Source: Gammaproteobacteria bacterium (GTDB lineage: Bacteria; Pseudomonadota; Gammaproteobacteria; DSM-19610). From it: a DNA stretch of 8,699 bases. The DNA lies in contig DRQL01000230.1 of assembly GCA_011371465.1 (NCBI GenBank), positions 1 through 8,699 on the forward strand, given 5' to 3'. The translations under genes and the position numbers were made by a program. Shown here in pieces: positions 6,594 through 8,699 of this stretch. The notes beneath the pieces were generated by a model that saw only the letters and a list, made by a program, of their open reading frames with translations, did not search any database and was not told where the DNA came from. Position 1 is the stretch's first letter; each line of letters begins with the position of its first letter.

Positions 6594-7418
6594 ATGTCCG
6601 ATCCCCTGCTACCCCTCATCGCCGAACCCGAACAGCTGCAGGCCGTGCTGGGCCACGAAAACCTGGTCATCCTGCACATCACCAAGCCGGAACGGTATGC
6701 GGAGTTCCACGTGCCGGGCGCCCTGTTTCTCGAAGGCCTGCGTTACGTGCGCATCGAAAAACCGGTATTCGGCCTGTTGCCGACGGAAGCAAACTTCGGC
6801 GCGCTGCTGGAATCACTCGGCATCAGCCCCACCACCCACGTGGTCACCTACGACGATGAAGGCGGCGGCTGGGCCAGCCGGTTCCTGTGGACGCTGGATG
6901 TCGCCGGCCACCCGCACTTCTCCCTGCTCAACGGCGGGCTCAACAGCTGGGTCAACGAGGGCTTCCCGATCAGCCGGGAAACGGCTGCACCCGGCCCGGC
7001 CACCAGCTACCCGGTCACCTGGCATAACGAGCCGCTGGCGGATACGGATTACATCCTGTCCCGCCTGGGCAGTGCCGACCTCGGGCTGCTCGACAGCCGC
7101 ACGCCGCAGGAATTCAGTGGCGAGAAAAAATTCTCTGCGCGCGGCGGCCACATCCCCGGGGCCGCGCTGCTGAACTGGATCGACACCATGGACCAGGGCC
7201 GCAACCTGCGCCTGAAACCGGAAGCGGAACTGCGTGAAATGCTGGAACAGCGCGGACTCACCAGCGACCGGGAAATCGTGTGCTACTGCCAGTCACACCA
7301 CCGCTCGTCGCATTCCTACATCATGCTGAAAGCGCTGGGTTACCCGCGCATCAAGGGCTATCCCGGCGCCTGGTCCGAGTGGGCCGACCGGCCGGACACG
7401 CCGGTCGAGGTGGAATAA
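6594..7418 (+). CDS. rhdA: Thiosulfate sulfurtransferase, two-domain rhodanese (RhdA type)
   Basis: This 274-residue protein has two tandem rhodanese domains. The N-terminal one (about 10-125) has YDDEGGGWASR (86-96), with acidic residues where an active cysteine would be, so it is the inactive structural domain. The C-terminal one (about 150-270) has GGHIPGA (184-190) and the active-site loop CQSHHRS starting at Cys232. That loop resembles Azotobacter vinelandii RhdA (CQTHHRS) rather than mercaptopyruvate sulfurtransferases (CGSGVTA). The ending ALGYPRIKGYPGAWSEW followed by PDTPVEV also follows RhdA. It would transfer sulfane sulfur from thiosulfate to cyanide or another thiophilic acceptor; RhdA-type enzymes have been linked to redox balance and Fe-S upkeep. 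A second cysteine, Cys230, lies two residues before the catalytic one. The ATG at 6594 fits the family start; the Shine-Dalgarno is weak. No secretion signal is seen. Confidence 0.9.
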   Translation: MSDPLLPLIAEPEQLQAVLGHENLVILHITKPERYAEFHVPGALFLEGLRYVRIEKPVFGLLPTEANFGALLESLGISPTTHVVTYDDEGGGWASRFLWTLDVAGHPHFSLLNGGLNSWVNEGFPISRETAAPGPATSYPVTWHNEPLADTDYILSRLGSADLGLLDSRTPQEFSGEKKFSARGGHIPGAALLNWIDTMDQGRNLRLKPEAELREMLEQRGLTSDREIVCYCQSHHRSSHSYIMLKALGYPRIKGYPGAWSEWADRPDTPVEVE

Positions 7419-7428
7419 ACCCCGTGCC

Positions 7429-7453
7429 GCAGGAGCGGTCTCCTGACCGCGAA
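7429..7453 (+). repeat. REP-type palindrome, copy C, between converging genes
   Basis: The element reads GCAGGAGCGGTC, loop TCCT, GACCGC, then GAA. The 6-base stem is perfect. It differs from copy A (5101-5125, opposite strand) at 3 of 25 positions. It lies in the 38-base gap between the rhdA stop (7418) and the nifJ stop (7457), where a hairpin could limit read-through from both sides. No T-run follows on either strand, so it is not a canonical intrinsic terminator. Confidence 0.7.
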
Positions 7454-7456
7454 TGC

Positions 7457-8699
7457 TCAGGCCACCGGCTGGAACTGCGAGGGCTCCTGCCCCGCCATGT
7501 ACTCGTAGGTCTGCCAGCGCAGGTCCACCAGTTCCTGGGCCACCTGCATCAGGTGTTCCGCCTCTTCCGGGTTGGTGCGCGTAAGCACCTTGTAGCGTCC
7601 CTCGTTGTAGGCGTACTCCCTGAGGCTGATGTGCGGACGCGGTGAGTCGAGCACAAAGGGTCGCTGTCCGACCTTGCGCAGCCCGGGGTTATAGCGCATC
7701 AACGGCCAGTAGCCACTGGCCACGGCGAGTTTCTGCTGGTGCATGCCGTGCCGCAGGTCATAGCCGTGCGCGATACAGTGGCTGTAGGCGAGAATCAGCG
7801 AAGGCCCGTCGTACTCTTCGGCCTCGCGCATGGCGATCAGGGTCTGCTGCGGGTTGGCGCCCATCGCCACCTGGGCGACATAGACGTTGCCGTAGGAGAT
7901 CGCCTGCAACGCCAGGTCCTTCTTGCCGATGCGCTTGCCGGCCGAGGCGAACTTGGCCGCAGCTGCCGTGGGCGTGGCTTTCGACATCTGGCCGCCGGTG
8001 TTGGAATAGACCTCTGTATCGAGCACCAGCACGTTGATGTTGCGACCGCTGGACAGCACGTGGTCGAGGCCGCCCGAACCGATGTCGTAGGCCCAGCCGT
8101 CACCACCCACCAGCCAGACACTGCGCCGCACCAGGTGTTCGACAATCGACAGCAGGTTGCGCGCGCGGCTGTCGTCCAGGTTTGCCAGCTTTTCCTTCAG
8201 TTCGATGACCCGTGCGCGCTGGGCGCGGATCTGGGCGCCCTCGGCCTGTTCCGCGTGGATGGTTGCCGACACCAGCTCCTCGCCGAGCTGCGGGGCCAGT
8301 TCCTGCAGCAACTGCCGCGCTACCCGGTTGTGGTGGTCGGCGCTGATACGCATGCCCAGGCCGAACTCGGCATTGTCCTCGAACAGGGAGTTGGACCAGG
8401 CCGGGCCCTGTCCTTCCTGGTTGCAGGTCCAGGGCGTGGTGGGCAGGTTGCCGCCGTAGATGGACGAACAGCCGGTGGCATTGGCCACCAGCAGGCGGGG
8501 ACCGAACAGCTGCGACAGCAACTTGATATACGGCGTTTCACCACAACCGGCGCAGGCCCCGGAAAACTCGAACAGGGGCTCCAGGAACTGCGCACCGCGC
8601 ACCGAGGAAAAATCCACCCGCGAGCGGCGGTTGACCGGGAACTGCGCGAAAAAGTCAAGATGCCGGCGGTCCCGTTCGAGCAGCGGTGCTTTCGGCTGC
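7457..8699 (-). CDS. nifJ: Pyruvate:ferredoxin (flavodoxin) oxidoreductase, C-terminal 413 residues
   Basis: The reading frame is open to the right edge, so the gene is 5'-truncated by the window; the family has about 1170-1230 residues and roughly the last third is here. The GTG at 8617 is internal, not the start. The enzyme oxidises pyruvate and CoA to acetyl-CoA and CO2 and reduces ferredoxin or flavodoxin, or runs in reverse. Within the visible 413 residues, the proximal [4Fe-4S] ligands are Cys49 and Cys52 (GACAGCGETPY), Cys77 (NATGCSS) and Cys308 (SHCIAHGYD). Their spacing (3, 25, 231) equals that of Cys812, 815, 840 and 1071 in Desulfovibrio africanus PFOR. The thiamine-diphosphate site is GDGWAYDIG plus GLDHVL and DTEVYSNTGGQMSKATP (about 198-242). 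The protein ends about 105 residues after the last ligand, so the D. africanus C-terminal extension is absent. It converges on rhdA. Confidence 0.95.
   Translation of the reverse strand, partial: QPKAPLLERDRRHLDFFAQFPVNRRSRVDFSSVRGAQFLEPLFEFSGACAGCGETPYIKLLSQLFGPRLLVANATGCSSIYGGNLPTTPWTCNQEGQGPAWSNSLFEDNAEFGLGMRISADHHNRVARQLLQELAPQLGEELVSATIHAEQAEGAQIRAQRARVIELKEKLANLDDSRARNLLSIVEHLVRRSVWLVGGDGWAYDIGSGGLDHVLSSGRNINVLVLDTEVYSNTGGQMSKATPTAAAAKFASAGKRIGKKDLALQAISYGNVYVAQVAMGANPQQTLIAMREAEEYDGPSLILAYSHCIAHGYDLRHGMHQQKLAVASGYWPLMRYNPGLRKVGQRPFVLDSPRPHISLREYAYNEGRYKVLTRTNPEEAEHLMQVAQELVDLRWQTYEYMAGQEPSQFQPVA

Noticed and set aside
6556..7173. A 205-codon plus-strand frame overlapping the rhodanese gene.
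   Set aside because: It is out of frame with a clear two-domain rhodanese and gives a Ser/Pro/Arg-rich translation with no known motif.
7429..7453. Copy C as a standard intrinsic terminator.
   Set aside because: The stem is only 6 base pairs and no T-run follows on either strand. It is better described as a REP element that may still hinder read-through.
8615..8617. The GTG at 8617 as the nifJ start codon.
   Set aside because: The frame stays open to the window edge, and the upstream residues (PLLERDRRHLDFF...) continue the family alignment, so it is an internal valine.

Overview
The window looks like chromosomal DNA of a GC-rich, free-living gammaproteobacterium. The evidence is an IscR start nearly identical to the enterobacterial one, a DUF1249 (YqiB-like) protein, glycolate oxidase subunits that align closely with E. 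coli GlcD, GlcE and GlcF, an RhdA-type rhodanese like that of Azotobacter and Pseudomonas, and short REP-type palindromes. I cannot name the genus. Coding density is high, and no gap between genes reaches 300 bases. I see no tRNA, rRNA, CRISPR array, transposase, phage gene or toxin/defence system.

Layout: (1) 1-714, minus strand: a DUF1249 gene followed by the first 33 codons of iscR. The iscR gene has a good sigma70-type promoter whose -35 box lies inside a probable IscR-binding half-site. (2) 715-856: a 142-base divergent region with one perfect DnaA-box match and a short palindrome. (3) 857-6396, plus strand: pgm (alpha-phosphoglucomutase), then glcD, glcE and glcF. The gaps are 9, 2 and 150 bases, so the four genes probably form one transcription unit; the last gap holds an inverted pair of REP palindromes. 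(4) 6397-6593: a spacer with an imperfect inverted-repeat element. (5) 6594-7418, plus strand: a two-domain RhdA-like sulfurtransferase. (6) 7429-7453: a third REP copy between two converging genes. (7) 7457-8699, minus strand: the C-terminal 413 residues of a pyruvate:ferredoxin (flavodoxin) oxidoreductase (NifJ/Por).

How the genes fit together: GlcD and GlcE (FAD subunits) and GlcF (iron-sulfur subunit) oxidise glycolate to glyoxylate and pass electrons to the respiratory chain. Pgm links glucose-6-phosphate to glucose-1-phosphate for glycogen and envelope sugars. NifJ interconverts pyruvate and acetyl-CoA with low-potential electrons. The rhodanese handles sulfane sulfur, and IscR controls Fe-S cluster assembly. 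Such a mix would suit a facultative or microaerophilic organism, perhaps one that salvages glycolate, but this is inference.

No previously undescribed system is evident. The points most worth a second look are the REP family (including the pair inside the glc operon), the probable IscR autoregulatory site, the pgm-glcDEF linkage, the inverted-repeat element before the rhodanese, and the apparent lack of the C-terminal oxygen-protective extension in the PFOR.
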